Source: Dyadobacter sp. SG02 (GTDB lineage: Bacteria > Bacteroidota > Bacteroidia > Cytophagales > Spirosomataceae). From it: a DNA stretch of 64,000 nucleotides. The stretch spans positions 124,001-188,000 of the forward strand of contig NZ_FNYL01000006.1 of the NCBI RefSeq assembly GCF_900109045.1, written 5' to 3'. Numbering within the stretch: position 1 is the first letter of the stretch; each line of letters opens with the position of its first letter. A model generated the notes under the pieces. That model was not told the DNA's origin and made no database searches. It saw nothing but the letters and a program-made list of their open reading frames with translations. The position numbers and the translations under genes were made by a program. Below are positions 42,980 through 52,121 of this stretch, in pieces.

Positions 42980-43927
42980 ATGCGTTTTACTCTTCATTGC
43001 TTACTGATTGGCCTGCTGGCGGGAACGCTGTCTCCCGGGTACGCGCAGGTACTACCCGCCGATACATTTGCCCTGGACGCGATCGTCCGGGACACGCTAG
43101 TCCTGGATTCCGTATCCGAGGTGAGACCTAATTACAAATTGCTTCGCGGTATTTTTGCGGCCCAATCGGCTGTTTACCTGGGTACCATTTATGGGTTGAG
43201 CAAGTCGTGGTACAAGAACCCGCTGACCAAATTCACCATCGAGGACGATAGCCGCGAGTGGTTACAAATGGACAAAATGGGGCACCTTTACACATCGTAC
43301 CAGATTGCCCGGCATACTGCGGCGCTTTATAAAAAGACAGGTATTTCCAAAAGGCAAATGCTTGTTTACGGCGCCATTTCCGGGGTGATTTTTCAAACGC
43401 CCATTGAAATCCTCGACGGCTTCTCGCCCGACTATGGTTTTTCGCCCGGAGACATGATTGCGAACATTACCGGCTCGGTACTGTACCTCGGGCAGGTAGC
43501 ATTGTGGGACGAGGTGCGCATTCAGCCCAAGTTTTCGTTCCATTATACTTCGCTGGCGCATGTGCGGCCGCAATTGCTTGGTGGCACGTGGTCGGAGCGG
43601 TGGTTGAAAGATTATAACGGACAAACCTACTGGCTCTCGGCCAGCCCGAAATCATTTTTCAAAGGTTCCGGTTGGCCTGCCTGGCTTTGTTTTTCAGTAG
43701 GTTATGGTATCCAGAATATGGTTTCGGCGGAGAGCGACAAGAGCATTGAAATGGGTTACCGGCCCTACCGGCAATATTATTTGTCGCTCGATATCGATCT
43801 GACAAAGATCAAAACGCGCAGTAAGTTTGTTAAGACGCTGGGTTTCCTGGCCAATTCAATCAAGATTCCGGCCCCGGCATTGGAATTCAGCCGCAAGGGC
43901 GTCGGTTTCAAGCCATTTTATTTTTAA
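42980..43927 (+). CDS. DUF2279-family secreted protein
   Basis: With the ATG at 42980 the product has 315 aa and a signal peptide (MRFTLHCLLIGLLAGTLSPGYA). An in-frame ATG at 42944 overlaps the VWA stop codon and would add 12 residues; either may be used. Motifs EWLQMDKMGHLYTSYQIARH and IEILDGFSPDYGFSPGDMIA, with conserved H and D/E residues, mark DUF2279 (YfiM-like) proteins. Function unknown. The overlap with the upstream gene suggests cotranscription. Confidence 0.78.
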   Translation: MRFTLHCLLIGLLAGTLSPGYAQVLPADTFALDAIVRDTLVLDSVSEVRPNYKLLRGIFAAQSAVYLGTIYGLSKSWYKNPLTKFTIEDDSREWLQMDKMGHLYTSYQIARHTAALYKKTGISKRQMLVYGAISGVIFQTPIEILDGFSPDYGFSPGDMIANITGSVLYLGQVALWDEVRIQPKFSFHYTSLAHVRPQLLGGTWSERWLKDYNGQTYWLSASPKSFFKGSGWPAWLCFSVGYGIQNMVSAESDKSIEMGYRPYRQYYLSLDIDLTKIKTRSKFVKTLGFLANSIKIPAPALEFSRKGVGFKPFYF

Positions 43928-43980
43928 TTATATTATTTGAACTAAAAAACGGTTCAGGTAACGAGAAAGCAATATTTACT

Positions 43981-44964
43981 ATGAATATCGGAGATAGAGT
44001 ACGATTGGTACACGGCAGGGAAGAGGGTGTTATTTACGCTTTCTTGCCAGGTAATGTGGTCGAAATCGAGATTGAGGACGGGTTTCGCATTCCCGTTCTG
44101 AGAAATGAGATTGTGACGATTTCTCCTGTGGAATCGCAACGGATGGTGAAGCCGGAAGAGCCGAAAGCGGTCGCAACGCGCGCGGACGTGATCGTGCCAC
44201 GCAATGCGCCGTTTGCGGAAAAGGGCATTTACCTCGCATTCATTTCCATCAACGACCGCGCATTAACGGTTCACGTCATCAATAACACCGACTGGATATT
44301 GCCATTCACGGCCGTAGCGGCATCCGAATCAGTGAGCACAGGGCTGGCCGCGGGCGTGCTGCAACCGCGTACTTCACAAAAACTGAGCGAAGTATTGATG
44401 AAGGATTTTGAGTCGTGGCCCGTGTTCGACATTCAGGCATTGTATTTCCGCGAAGGCAATCACCAGTTGCCCGTCGCATTGCACAAGCGCATTCGTTGCC
44501 GTGCGCAGTCATTTTACAAAAACAAAGGCAAAGTACCGGTACTGGCGAAGGATGGGTTTGTGTATCAACTCGATGAAGAAAACCTGAAACGCGAGGTGCC
44601 CGGCATTTCGGAAGATGTGGCAGGGGAGATCAAGGCAAGTATGCTGGGGCAATCGGTTGCCGAACAGAACAGCCTTCCCAAGCCGGAGCAGGTGATCGAT
44701 TTGCATATCGAAAAGCTGGTGAACAACCATAAAAGCCTCTCGAACGACGCGATCCTTAAAAAGCAGCTGGACGTTTTCGAGAGTAACCTCGAATCGGCCA
44801 TTGCCAATGGAATGGAGGAGATTACATTTATACACGGCGCAGGCAGCGGCGCCCTGAAAAACGAGCTGCATCGCAGGCTGGGCAAGAACCAGCATGTGCA
44901 TTTTTTTAAAGACGCATTAAAAGAGAAATTCGGATACGGTGCAACCCTCGTCAAAATCAAGTAA
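43981..44964 (+). CDS. DUF2027/Smr-domain protein
   Basis: This 327-residue protein starts with a DUF2027-like beta domain (MNIGDRVRLVHGREEGVIYA) and ends in a Smr domain (VIDLHIEKLVNNHKSL, ITFIHGAGSGALKNELHRRL, FKDALKEKFGYGATLVKIK). Smr domains bind or cut nucleic acids, and the HGxGxGxL motif is intact as HGAGSGAL. Such two-domain proteins are common in Bacteroidota; their substrate is unknown, but ribosome rescue or mRNA quality control has been suggested for Smr relatives. The gene overlaps the next one by 26 bp. Confidence 0.9.
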   Translation: MNIGDRVRLVHGREEGVIYAFLPGNVVEIEIEDGFRIPVLRNEIVTISPVESQRMVKPEEPKAVATRADVIVPRNAPFAEKGIYLAFISINDRALTVHVINNTDWILPFTAVAASESVSTGLAAGVLQPRTSQKLSEVLMKDFESWPVFDIQALYFREGNHQLPVALHKRIRCRAQSFYKNKGKVPVLAKDGFVYQLDEENLKREVPGISEDVAGEIKASMLGQSVAEQNSLPKPEQVIDLHIEKLVNNHKSLSNDAILKKQLDVFESNLESAIANGMEEITFIHGAGSGALKNELHRRLGKNQHVHFFKDALKEKFGYGATLVKIK

Positions 44965-46399
44965 TGTATACGTCAGGCGCGGTTATTTTTGGGTAATCGC
45001 TCTGGCAGCTGTCGTTTTTTGGAGCTGCGGTTCTAAGAAAACCTCCCCTAAGGCCCCCATGGAAGAATACAAATATTCGGATAAGGAGATCCAGAACGAG
45101 AAACATTTGTCGGTACTGAATGTGCCGATTGAGATTCCGGTAGCGGAGATCGAAAAGCAGATCAACAACCAGATCAAAGGGTTGATCTACGACGACAACA
45201 GCTACGAGGACGAGAACAACGACAACCTGAAAGCGAAGGTCTGGAAAATCAGCCCGATCAAAGTCGTTGCGATCGATTCTTCATTCCTTTTTGAAGTACC
45301 ATTGAAAATCTGGGTGAGTGCGGGTTACAAAGTCAGTCCGCTCGGCATGACGATGTCGGGTTATAAAGACACCGAGTTTTCGATCCGCATCCGGCTGATT
45401 TCCAAAATAGGCATTACGTCTTCCTGGCAAATCAAATCGGATACCTACGTCGACAGCTACGACTGGATCAGCGAGCCGAATATCCGTGTGGCGGGCATCA
45501 ATATTCCCATCAAGGGTATGGTAAGCCGCATGCTGAACAAAAATTTTGACAAGATAACCGACGCGATCGACCAGCAGGTAGCGACGAACCTGGAACTCAA
45601 AAAGAATGCGGAACTGGCCTGGAACATCGCGCGCCAGCCCGTAATGCTCGCGAAGGAATATGATACCTGGCTGGTGATCGTACCTACCGGTGTGGAAATG
45701 ACCCCGTTACTTTCGAAAAATAATATCCTCCGTTCAGTCATTGGAATTAAAGGTTACACGCAAACGATCACGTCAGCGGTAAAACCTGCCGTGGCGCCGC
45801 TGCAAAAGTTGCCTGACTTGCGGATCGTGGATAAAGTCCAGGACGATTTCAAGATCGGGTTGATCAGTCTGGTATCGTACGAAGACGCCGCGCGGCTGGC
45901 TACGAAACAGTTTGCCGGTGAGAAATTTTCGTTTTTGGGCGGCAAATATCATGTAGAGGTTACTTCCATTGAAATGTACGGCCAGAACGACCGGCTGGTG
46001 ATCAAAGCGGGGTTGAAGGGAAGCATCGGCGGCGACATTTACTTAAAGGGAATACCTTACTATGATCCCGCAACCCAGCAGTTGTCGCTCAAAAGCCTTG
46101 ATTACGACCTTGATACCAAAAATTCGATTGTCCGGACGGCGGGCTGGCTCTTGCAGGGGCAGTTTAGCCGGATGATGGAGAAGCGGATGGTGTTCCCCGT
46201 CGGCGGCCAGATTGCGGATGCGAAAACGACCATTCAGAAAACGTTGGCTAACTATAAAGTCACCGAAGGTGTAGTTGTAAAAGGAATACTTTCCGATATT
46301 GTACCGGATAAGGTTTACCTCACTCCGAAACACCTTTATTCTGTTGTATTTGCGACTGGAAAGGTGAATTTGAAAGTCGACGGATTGAAAGGAATCTGA
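44939..46399 (+). CDS. DUF4403-family lipoprotein
   Basis: The 486-residue product has an N-terminal hydrophobic segment ending in the lipobox FWSC (C30), so it is probably a lipoprotein anchored in the cell envelope. The rest is a tubular-lipid-binding-like beta/alpha arrangement with SVLNVPIEIPVAEIEKQINN and repeated amphipathic strands; this is the DUF4403 pattern. Function unknown. The start ATG at 44939 lies inside the previous gene, indicating translational coupling. Confidence 0.8.
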   Translation: MQPSSKSSNVYVRRGYFWVIALAAVVFWSCGSKKTSPKAPMEEYKYSDKEIQNEKHLSVLNVPIEIPVAEIEKQINNQIKGLIYDDNSYEDENNDNLKAKVWKISPIKVVAIDSSFLFEVPLKIWVSAGYKVSPLGMTMSGYKDTEFSIRIRLISKIGITSSWQIKSDTYVDSYDWISEPNIRVAGINIPIKGMVSRMLNKNFDKITDAIDQQVATNLELKKNAELAWNIARQPVMLAKEYDTWLVIVPTGVEMTPLLSKNNILRSVIGIKGYTQTITSAVKPAVAPLQKLPDLRIVDKVQDDFKIGLISLVSYEDAARLATKQFAGEKFSFLGGKYHVEVTSIEMYGQNDRLVIKAGLKGSIGGDIYLKGIPYYDPATQQLSLKSLDYDLDTKNSIVRTAGWLLQGQFSRMMEKRMVFPVGGQIADAKTTIQKTLANYKVTEGVVVKGILSDIVPDKVYLTPKHLYSVVFATGKVNLKVDGLKGI

Positions 46400-46485
46400 T
46401 CAGAAATTTGTACAAAAATCAGCGTAAGTGCCATATTTTTTACTTTTTATGGTATATTGACTGCTGATCGAAAGAAAGTATTTCT

Positions 46486-46493
46486 TAGCTTTG
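46486..46493 (+). promoter_or_regulatory. -7 box of the RNase P RNA gene
   Basis: TAGCTTTG fits TAnnTTTG, and the RNA is expected to begin about 7 bp downstream, near 46500, where the P1 helix strand TAAGCTGT begins shortly after. Confidence 0.6.
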
Positions 46494-46499
46494 TGGTCA

Positions 46500-46917
46500 G
46501 AGGAAAGGTCTAAGCTGTCCTGCCGCTGCGGTTTTTTAAATCGGGGAGGAAAGTCCGGGCAGCATAGAGTGCCGTACTTCCTAACGGGAAGGCAACGTAC
46601 CGGCGACAGTCCGTTGACAGCAAGTGCCACAGAAAAAATACCGCCCTGGCATATTTTTTGTATGCCTCGGTAAGGGTGAAAAGGTGGAGTAAGAGCCCAC
46701 CGGTTCCCTGGCGACAGGGAATGCATGGTAAACCTTACGGGCTGAAAGATCAAATAGGTGTTGGTTAATGGGGCTACTCGTCCCTGCTCTCCGGGGCGCC
46801 GGCACGGGTAGATCGTTAGAGGTTCCGGGTGACCGGAATCCTGGATAAATGGCAGGAGCGGAGATCAGGTTTCCTGATTGACGTTACAGAATCCGGCTTA
46901 CAGGCTTGGCTTTTTTT
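46500..46917 (+). ncRNA. rnpB: RNase P RNA (bacterial class A)
   Basis: The catalytic RNA of RNase P trims tRNA 5' ends. Conserved blocks are present in order: GGGGAGGAAAGTCCGGGC (46541-46560), GCAACGTACCGGCGACAG, TAAGGGTGAAAAGGTG, GCATGGTAAACCTTACGGGC (around 46723-46742), and at the end ACAGAATCCGGCTTAC (46886-46901). TAAGCTGT near the 5' end can pair with ACAGGCTTGG at the 3' end to make P1, followed by a T-run (46911-46917). Exact ends are approximate. It lies between DUF4403 and the OmpA-type gene. Confidence 0.95.
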
Positions 46918-46943
46918 CTGATTTTTGAATTTATTTATAATGC

Positions 46944-46951
46944 TATATTTG
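46944..46951 (+). promoter_or_regulatory. Candidate -7 box of the OmpA-porin gene
   Basis: TATATTTG fits TAnnTTTG, 27 bp upstream of the ATG at 46979. Confidence 0.55.
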
Positions 46952-46978
46952 AATTGAATCACATAACGCGTGTTTCCC

Positions 46979-48490
46979 ATGAAGAAAAAGAATCTTTACG
47001 TTGCTTTACTTTGTTCTACCCTCCTGAGTTACAATACGCACGCCCAAAACCGTACGTATGAAGGACCTAATAAAATGAATACCTGGTCGATCACAGGTTA
47101 CGGAGGTATTACAAAATTCTTCGGAGATTTGACCCAGTACAATGGCTTCAGGCGTGGAGACCGGGAAGAACTGACAGGTGCATGGGGGCTCTCCGTGAAC
47201 AAGCAGCTCACACCACTACTAGGTATCCAGCTGACGGGCTACAACGGTCGCCTTCAGGGTGCCAAAGACAATCACAAGAGTTCACTGACCGGTGATACTT
47301 ACAGCGCCACTTTCAACAGCCCTTCATTTGTTCAGCTGACATTGGACGGAACACTTAATGTGAACCGTTTGCTGCTCGGTTACAACAAATTGCGCCGCTG
47401 GAAGGTAGATGCTCACCTGGGAGGTGGTATCATCTACTACCACACAGATGTAGATTACACCAACATCACCAAAGGCGGTGCCGAGAAACATTTCTCTACC
47501 AACACCGACGCCAGCTCGAAAACAGCCGGTAAATGGGAACGCAACGGATCCACTTACACACGCGAATGGGTAGTACCGGTAGGTTTTACAGTTCACTACG
47601 AACTTAGCTCACGGTTCGACCTTGGCCTGGATTACACACATAACTTTGTGAATACTGAAAAACTTGATGCGACTGTTGGCGGATTGAGCGACTACGATTC
47701 ACAACAAGGTATCTGGACCTTCGCAAAGGGAGATTCTAAAAACGATGCTTACGGAATGCTTTCACTGGCGCTTACTTACAAACTTGGTAAGAACGCGGTA
47801 AGAGCGAAAGACGGTAAATACGATCCGGCAGCGGGCCGTTACCACCTGCGTTGGGCTAACCCTCAGCAGCTGATCCCGGTTCCTTACAACCCGACAATGA
47901 ACGATGCGGATTCCATCGCGAAAGCTAATATGCCTAAGCCTGTTGACCCACGTCTTTACACTGACTCCGATGGTGACGGCGTAGCCGACCTGTTCGACAA
48001 AGAAGCGAACACACCAGCAGGTAGCATTGTATCAGGTGGTGGTGTAGCATTGGATATCGACAAAATTATCCGCGACGCGATCAAAAATAACCTGCCGAAA
48101 GACGAATGCGAAGCGTTGTTCAGCAACATCGAATTCGATACAGATAAAGCGATCATCCGCAATCCATCGAAAGAAACACTCAGCAAAGTGGTTGAACTGT
48201 TGAACATGCGTACCAACTGCCGCATTGTTCTCGTAGGTCACACAGATGCCCGTGCTTCGGACAGCTACAACGTATCCCTGTCACGTCGTCGTGTGGATGC
48301 AGCGAAACGCTTCCTGGTTCGCGCTGGTTTGACAGATCCTAGCCGTATCATTACTGAATATTACGGTGAATATCGCCCGATCGCGGAAAACACCACTGTG
48401 GAAGGTCTTCAATCTAACCGTCGTGTTGAGATCAAGATCCTGCCTAACAATACAATCCGCTCTACTTACCCGGCTGGTTTCCGCCGCTAG
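46979..48490 (+). CDS. OmpA-family outer-membrane protein with N-terminal beta-barrel
   Basis: Chosen start: ATG 46979, giving MKKKNLYVALLCSTLLSYNTHA, a good signal peptide (503 aa). Residues about 25-285 form a beta-barrel, followed by a calcium-type spacer (TDSDGDGVADLFDKEANTPA) and a C-terminal OmpA peptidoglycan-binding domain (IEFDTDKAIIRNPSKETLSK, LVGHTDARASDSYNVSLSRR, GEYRPIAENTTVEGLQSNRR). It anchors the outer membrane to the cell wall and may act as a porin. Strong codon bias and its own promoter and terminator suggest high expression. Confidence 0.93.
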   Translation: MKKKNLYVALLCSTLLSYNTHAQNRTYEGPNKMNTWSITGYGGITKFFGDLTQYNGFRRGDREELTGAWGLSVNKQLTPLLGIQLTGYNGRLQGAKDNHKSSLTGDTYSATFNSPSFVQLTLDGTLNVNRLLLGYNKLRRWKVDAHLGGGIIYYHTDVDYTNITKGGAEKHFSTNTDASSKTAGKWERNGSTYTREWVVPVGFTVHYELSSRFDLGLDYTHNFVNTEKLDATVGGLSDYDSQQGIWTFAKGDSKNDAYGMLSLALTYKLGKNAVRAKDGKYDPAAGRYHLRWANPQQLIPVPYNPTMNDADSIAKANMPKPVDPRLYTDSDGDGVADLFDKEANTPAGSIVSGGGVALDIDKIIRDAIKNNLPKDECEALFSNIEFDTDKAIIRNPSKETLSKVVELLNMRTNCRIVLVGHTDARASDSYNVSLSRRRVDAAKRFLVRAGLTDPSRIITEYYGEYRPIAENTTVEGLQSNRRVEIKILPNNTIRSTYPAGFRR

Positions 48491-48514
48491 TAGTTGCACC
48501 GATATACTGGAAAA

Positions 48515-48540
48515 GGAGACAAGAAATTGTCTCCTTTTTT
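48515..48540 (+). terminator. Intrinsic terminator after the OmpA gene
   Basis: GGAGACAA, a GAAA loop, TTGTCTCC and then TTTTTT make a textbook terminator 24 bp past the stop codon. Confidence 0.92.
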
Positions 48541-48574
48541 ATTTGCCTATATCCGAAAACAGGAAAGTTTTGCG

Positions 48575-48582
48575 TACCTTTG
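48575..48582 (+). promoter_or_regulatory. -7 box of the rpsP operon
   Basis: TACCTTTGCA is the classic Bacteroidota -7 form TAnnTTTG, 48 bp upstream of the rpsP ATG. Confidence 0.65.
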
Positions 48583-48630
48583 CACCCTGTTTAATTACGG
48601 GACGAGTTCCCAACCATAACAAATTCACAA

Positions 48631-49191
48631 ATGGCAGTTAAAATCAGATTAGCGCGTCGGGGACGCAAAAAGAAAGCGATCTATGATATCGTAGTCGCAG
48701 ATGCCAGAGCACCACGTGATGGTCGCTTCATCGAAAAATTGGGTATCTACAACCCAGGTACCAACCCTGCTTCCATCGTTTTGGAATCAGACAAAGCAGT
48801 TGACTGGCTTTTGAAAGGTGCTCAGCCAACTGACACAGCTCGCTCAATTTTGCAACACGAAGGCGTATTGCTCCGCAAGCACTTGCAAGTAGGTGTTTTG
48901 AAAGGTGCTATCACGCAGGAAGTTGCAGATTCACGTTTCGAAGAGTGGAAAGGTTCTAAGACAGACCGTAAAACCACTGCTGCCGATACTTTGGCAGCGC
49001 AGAAAGAGGCTGACAAGAAAGCGAAACTTGACGCTGAGCGTAAAGTTAATGATGCCCGTGCTGAGGCGATCGCCAAGAAAAATGCTCCTCCTGTGGAAGA
49101 AGTTGCTACCGAAGAAGTGGTTGATGAAGCCGCTACTGAAGAAGCTGCTACCGATGCAGCAGACGCTCCGGCAGAAGAGTCAGCAGAATAA
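48631..49191 (+). CDS. rpsP: 30S ribosomal protein S16 with long C-terminal tail
   Basis: The N-terminal 80 residues are S16 (MAVKIRLARRGRKKKAIYDI, ARAPRDGRFIEKLGIYNPGT), which binds 16S rRNA in the small-subunit body. The protein is 186 aa, about twice the usual 80-90, with a tail rich in K, A and E (about 95-186), ending in EEAATDAADAPAEESAE. Such acidic/basic extensions are common in Bacteroidota S16. It leads the rpsP-rimM-trmD group. Confidence 0.96.
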   Translation: MAVKIRLARRGRKKKAIYDIVVADARAPRDGRFIEKLGIYNPGTNPASIVLESDKAVDWLLKGAQPTDTARSILQHEGVLLRKHLQVGVLKGAITQEVADSRFEEWKGSKTDRKTTAADTLAAQKEADKKAKLDAERKVNDARAEAIAKKNAPPVEEVATEEVVDEAATEEAATDAADAPAEESAE

Positions 49192-49217
49192 TTTAATGTA
49201 CATACATTGCGCTATGG

Positions 49218-49240
49218 GTCTGTCGGTATTCCGCACAGAC
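49218..49240 (+). terminator. Weak hairpin between rpsP and rimM
   Basis: GTCTGTCGG and CCGCACAGAC form a stem with one bulge, followed by ATATTGTTTT. It may act as a partial terminator or a processing site between the two genes. Confidence 0.4.
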
Positions 49241-49284
49241 TCATATTGTTTTATATAGAACCAAAAAAATATTAAATCCCGCAA

Positions 49285-49845
49285 ATGACACAGGACAACT
49301 GTTATTTATTGGGCTATATCGTGCGGACCCATGGCACCGCAGGGAATGTGGTAATTTATCTGGATGTGGATTATCCGGATGATTATGAAGACCTGGAAAC
49401 GGTTTACGTCGAGATTAAGGGCGAACTGGTGCCTTATTTTATTGAAGACATCAACCTGCAAAAGCAAAGCAATGCGATCGTTACCTTCGAGGATGTCGAC
49501 ACCATTGTGAAAGCACAGGCGCTCGTAGGTAGCTCGCTTTACCTGCCATTGGAAGATCTGAATGAGCTTGGCGACGACGAGTTCTATTACCACGAAATCA
49601 AGGGTTTCAAGGTTGTGGACGAGACGAAGGGAGAACTGGGCATCGTGCGCGAAGTGTATTCCCTGAATGGACAGGATCTGATCGCGATGGATTACCAGGG
49701 TTCCGAAGTGCTGATTCCCACTGCGAACGACATTGTTATCAAAGCCGATAAGGAAGCCAAATCACTGCTGGTAAATCTGCCGGAAGGCCTGTTGGAGGTT
49801 TATCTCGATAACTCATCAGAAAGCGTTCCCGATGATGCGGATTGA
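49285..49845 (+). CDS. rimM: 16S rRNA processing protein RimM
   Basis: The 186-residue protein has the RimM N-terminal barrel ([20 protein letters not shown]) and the PRC-type C-terminal domain ([40 protein letters not shown]). RimM helps assemble the 30S head together with S19. It follows rpsP and overlaps trmD by 14 bp, the usual order. Confidence 0.93.
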   Translation: MTQDNCYLLGYIVRTHGTAGNVVIYLDVDYPDDYEDLETVYVEIKGELVPYFIEDINLQKQSNAIVTFEDVDTIVKAQALVGSSLYLPLEDLNELGDDEFYYHEIKGFKVVDETKGELGIVREVYSLNGQDLIAMDYQGSEVLIPTANDIVIKADKEAKSLLVNLPEGLLEVYLDNSSESVPDDAD

Positions 49846-50509
49846 TATATTGAGCTGTGTTCCAAGTTTGCTCGACAGCTTTTTCGCACATTCGATATTG
49901 AAGCGGGCGCAGCAGGCCAACCACGTGGAAGTCGTAATCCACGATATCCGTGACTATTCCACGAACAAACACCGCACAATCGACGATTACGCATTCGGCG
50001 GCGGCGCGGGAATGGTATTGCAGATCGAACCGATCGCACGCTGCATACGTGCGCTGCAAAGTGAGCGCGGATACGACGAGATCATTTACCTTACCCCTGA
50101 CGGCGAACAAATGCAGCAGCGGATGGTCAACCAGCTTTCATTGAAAGGCAACCTGATGATGCTCTGCGGGCATTACAAGGGTGTAGATCAGCGCGTGCGT
50201 GATATGTTCGTGACGAAGGAAATCAGCATTGGCGACTACGTGCTTTCAGGGGGCGAACTGGCTGCCGCTGTGCTGGCGGACGCTATTATCCGTCTTATTC
50301 CGGGCGTGCTGAACGACGAGACTTCCGCATTGACCGATTCGTTTCAGGACAATCTGCTGGCGCCGCCGGTATATTCCCGCCCGGCCGATTTTGAAGGCCG
50401 TAGAGTGCCCGAAATCCTGATGTCGGGGCATGAAGCGAAGATCGAGGAATGGCGTTACGAGCAGTCGCTCAAAAGAACCAAAGAAAGAAGGCCGGACCTG
50501 CTGCAATAG
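49832..50509 (+). CDS. trmD: tRNA (guanine-N1)-methyltransferase TrmD
   Basis: This 225-residue enzyme methylates G37 of tRNAs with AdoMet. The trefoil-knot site is clear: IVYLTPDG-type ([20 protein letters not shown]), [14 protein letters not shown] and [20 protein letters not shown]. It ends in [12 protein letters not shown], the standard end. It overlaps rimM and is in the same operon. Confidence 0.95.
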   Translation: MMRIDILSCVPSLLDSFFAHSILKRAQQANHVEVVIHDIRDYSTNKHRTIDDYAFGGGAGMVLQIEPIARCIRALQSERGYDEIIYLTPDGEQMQQRMVNQLSLKGNLMMLCGHYKGVDQRVRDMFVTKEISIGDYVLSGGELAAAVLADAIIRLIPGVLNDETSALTDSFQDNLLAPPVYSRPADFEGRRVPEILMSGHEAKIEEWRYEQSLKRTKERRPDLLQ

Positions 50510-50526
50510 CAACCGGGTCCAGCCTT
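50488..50526. terminator. Possible bidirectional terminator at the trmD end
   Basis: AAGGCCGGACC and GGGTCCAGCCTT can pair with one bulge over a 16-nt loop. It lies over the trmD stop and before the convergent GNAT gene. No long T-run is present, so it is a moderate call. Confidence 0.45.
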
Positions 50527-50556
50527 CAGAGTATCTTCATTAACGCTGCGTAACCT

Positions 50557-51000
50557 TTAAAAATCCAGGTTACAGTTGATCCATTCGTTATCGAAATTGG
50601 TGCCGTATTTGCGGTAGAAATTGACCGCCGACGTATTCCAGTCGAGCACCTGCCACATCATTCCGGTACAGCCTACATTTTTAGCGGCTACGACCGTCGC
50701 GTCGAAAAGGATCTTACCGATCCCGTTACCGCGCATTGATTCGGTCACAATAATATCCTCCATATAAAGCCGCTTTCCCTTCCAGGTGGAGTAGCGGTAG
50801 TAGTACAGACAAAGCCCGATGATCTTCGAATCGACTTCGGCAACGAAAAAATCAAACAGCTTTTCGTGGTAGTCGCGGGTCATTTTGTCAACATTATTAG
50901 TCACCTGGTTCAAAGCCCGTTCGTAGATCGCAAGCTCCTTCACCAGTTCAAAAATTGCGGGTATATCCTCTGCTGTACCCTGCCTGGTCGAGATATTCAT
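50557..51000 (-). CDS. GNAT N-acetyltransferase
   Basis: The 147-residue protein is a compact GNAT fold with the acetyl-CoA loop VTESMRGNGIGKILFDATVV (R-x2-G-x-G/A) and FYRKYGTNFDNEW near the end. Its size and YYRYSTWKGKRLYMEDIIVT segment are close to the spermidine/diamine acetyltransferase-like group, which acetylates small amines. The true substrate is not known from sequence. Confidence 0.88.
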   Translation of the reverse strand: MNISTRQGTAEDIPAIFELVKELAIYERALNQVTNNVDKMTRDYHEKLFDFFVAEVDSKIIGLCLYYYRYSTWKGKRLYMEDIIVTESMRGNGIGKILFDATVVAAKNVGCTGMMWQVLDWNTSAVNFYRKYGTNFDNEWINCNLDF

Positions 51001-51051
51001 GATTAGTGGTTTATTGATTAGAAAGGTTAAGAATCGAGAATATACTATTTC

Positions 51052-52083
51052 CTACTGAGAGTTCACATAGTTTTCCCATTTTTCAAGGATAGCCTGAAAA
51101 TTTTCGGGTAATTCGGTGTCGAACTGGATCCATTGACGGGTCGTAGGATGGACGAACCCGAGCGATTTGGCATGCAATGCCTGGCCGGGAATGAGGCTGA
51201 AACCGTTTTCAACCATTGCCTTGTAGCTACCGCTTGAGACACCCCGCAGGATCTTGTCTCCCCCGTACATGGGGTCGTTGAAGATCGGGTGGCCGATATG
51301 CTTCATGTGTGCGCGTATCTGGTGTGTGCGACCGGTTTCCAGGTTGCATTTGATCATCGATACGTAGCGGAGCGGTTTGATGACTTCGTAATGCGTCACG
51401 GCGCGCTTGCCCTGGCTGCCGTCCACATACACATCCATGACGCGCCTGTCGCGTACGCTGCGCCCGATGTGGCCGGTAACCGTGCCTTTATCAACTTTGG
51501 GTTCGCCCCATATCAATGCGTGATAGGTACGTTCTATTGAATGATCGGCAAACTGGCTGGCGAGGAAAGTCATCGCAAACTCGGTTTTGGCGATCACAAG
51601 CAGGCCGGAAGTGTCCTTGTCGATGCGGTGTACCAATCCCGGGCGTCCTTCGCCATTCCGGCCGGTTGGGAGTTGTTGAAAATGATATACTAATCCGTTG
51701 ATCAATGTACCTGTCCAATTGCCGTAAGCCGGGTGTACGACCATTCCAGCCGGTTTGTTAATGATCATCAGCACATCGTCTTCGTAAACGATATTCAACG
51801 CAAGATTCTCGGGCAGGATTTCTGTGTCGCGCGGCGGCTCGGGGAGCGAAAGCGTAATTACATCTAGCGGCTTGACCTTGTAACTGGCCTTCGTCGGCTG
51901 GCCGTTTACCTTTACAGCCTCAGCTTCGATCCCGTTTTGTATTTTTGTCCGTGAAGCATTCGCGACGTGAAGATTCAGGAATTTATCGAGCCGCATGAGG
52001 CTTTGGCCTTTGTCGGCGACAATGCGGTAATGTTCAAATAAATCGTCCTCATCCGAGGCAATATCAACAAGTTCTACGGACAT
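51052..52083 (-). CDS. rluD: 23S rRNA pseudouridine synthase (RluD type)
   Basis: This 343-residue enzyme has an S4 RNA-binding domain (GQSLMRLDKFLNLHVANASR) and the pseudouridine-synthase domain with the catalytic HRIDKDTSGLLVIAKTE motif. It modifies uridines of helix 69 in 23S rRNA. TGRTHQIRAHMKHIGHPIFN is the family end motif. It is transcribed divergently from the desulfhydrase gene across a 38-bp gap that carries its -7 box. Confidence 0.94.
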   Translation of the reverse strand: MSVELVDIASDEDDLFEHYRIVADKGQSLMRLDKFLNLHVANASRTKIQNGIEAEAVKVNGQPTKASYKVKPLDVITLSLPEPPRDTEILPENLALNIVYEDDVLMIINKPAGMVVHPAYGNWTGTLINGLVYHFQQLPTGRNGEGRPGLVHRIDKDTSGLLVIAKTEFAMTFLASQFADHSIERTYHALIWGEPKVDKGTVTGHIGRSVRDRRVMDVYVDGSQGKRAVTHYEVIKPLRYVSMIKCNLETGRTHQIRAHMKHIGHPIFNDPMYGGDKILRGVSSGSYKAMVENGFSLIPGQALHAKSLGFVHPTTRQWIQFDTELPENFQAILEKWENYVNSQ

Positions 52084-52104
52084 TATTTTTTAATTTACTA
52101 TCAA

Positions 52105-52112
52105 CAAAATTA
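52105..52112 (-). promoter_or_regulatory. Candidate -7 box of rluD
   Basis: On the minus strand TAATTTTG fits TAnnTTTG, about 22 bp before the rluD ATG. Confidence 0.5.
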
Positions 52113-52121
52113 CCAAAATAA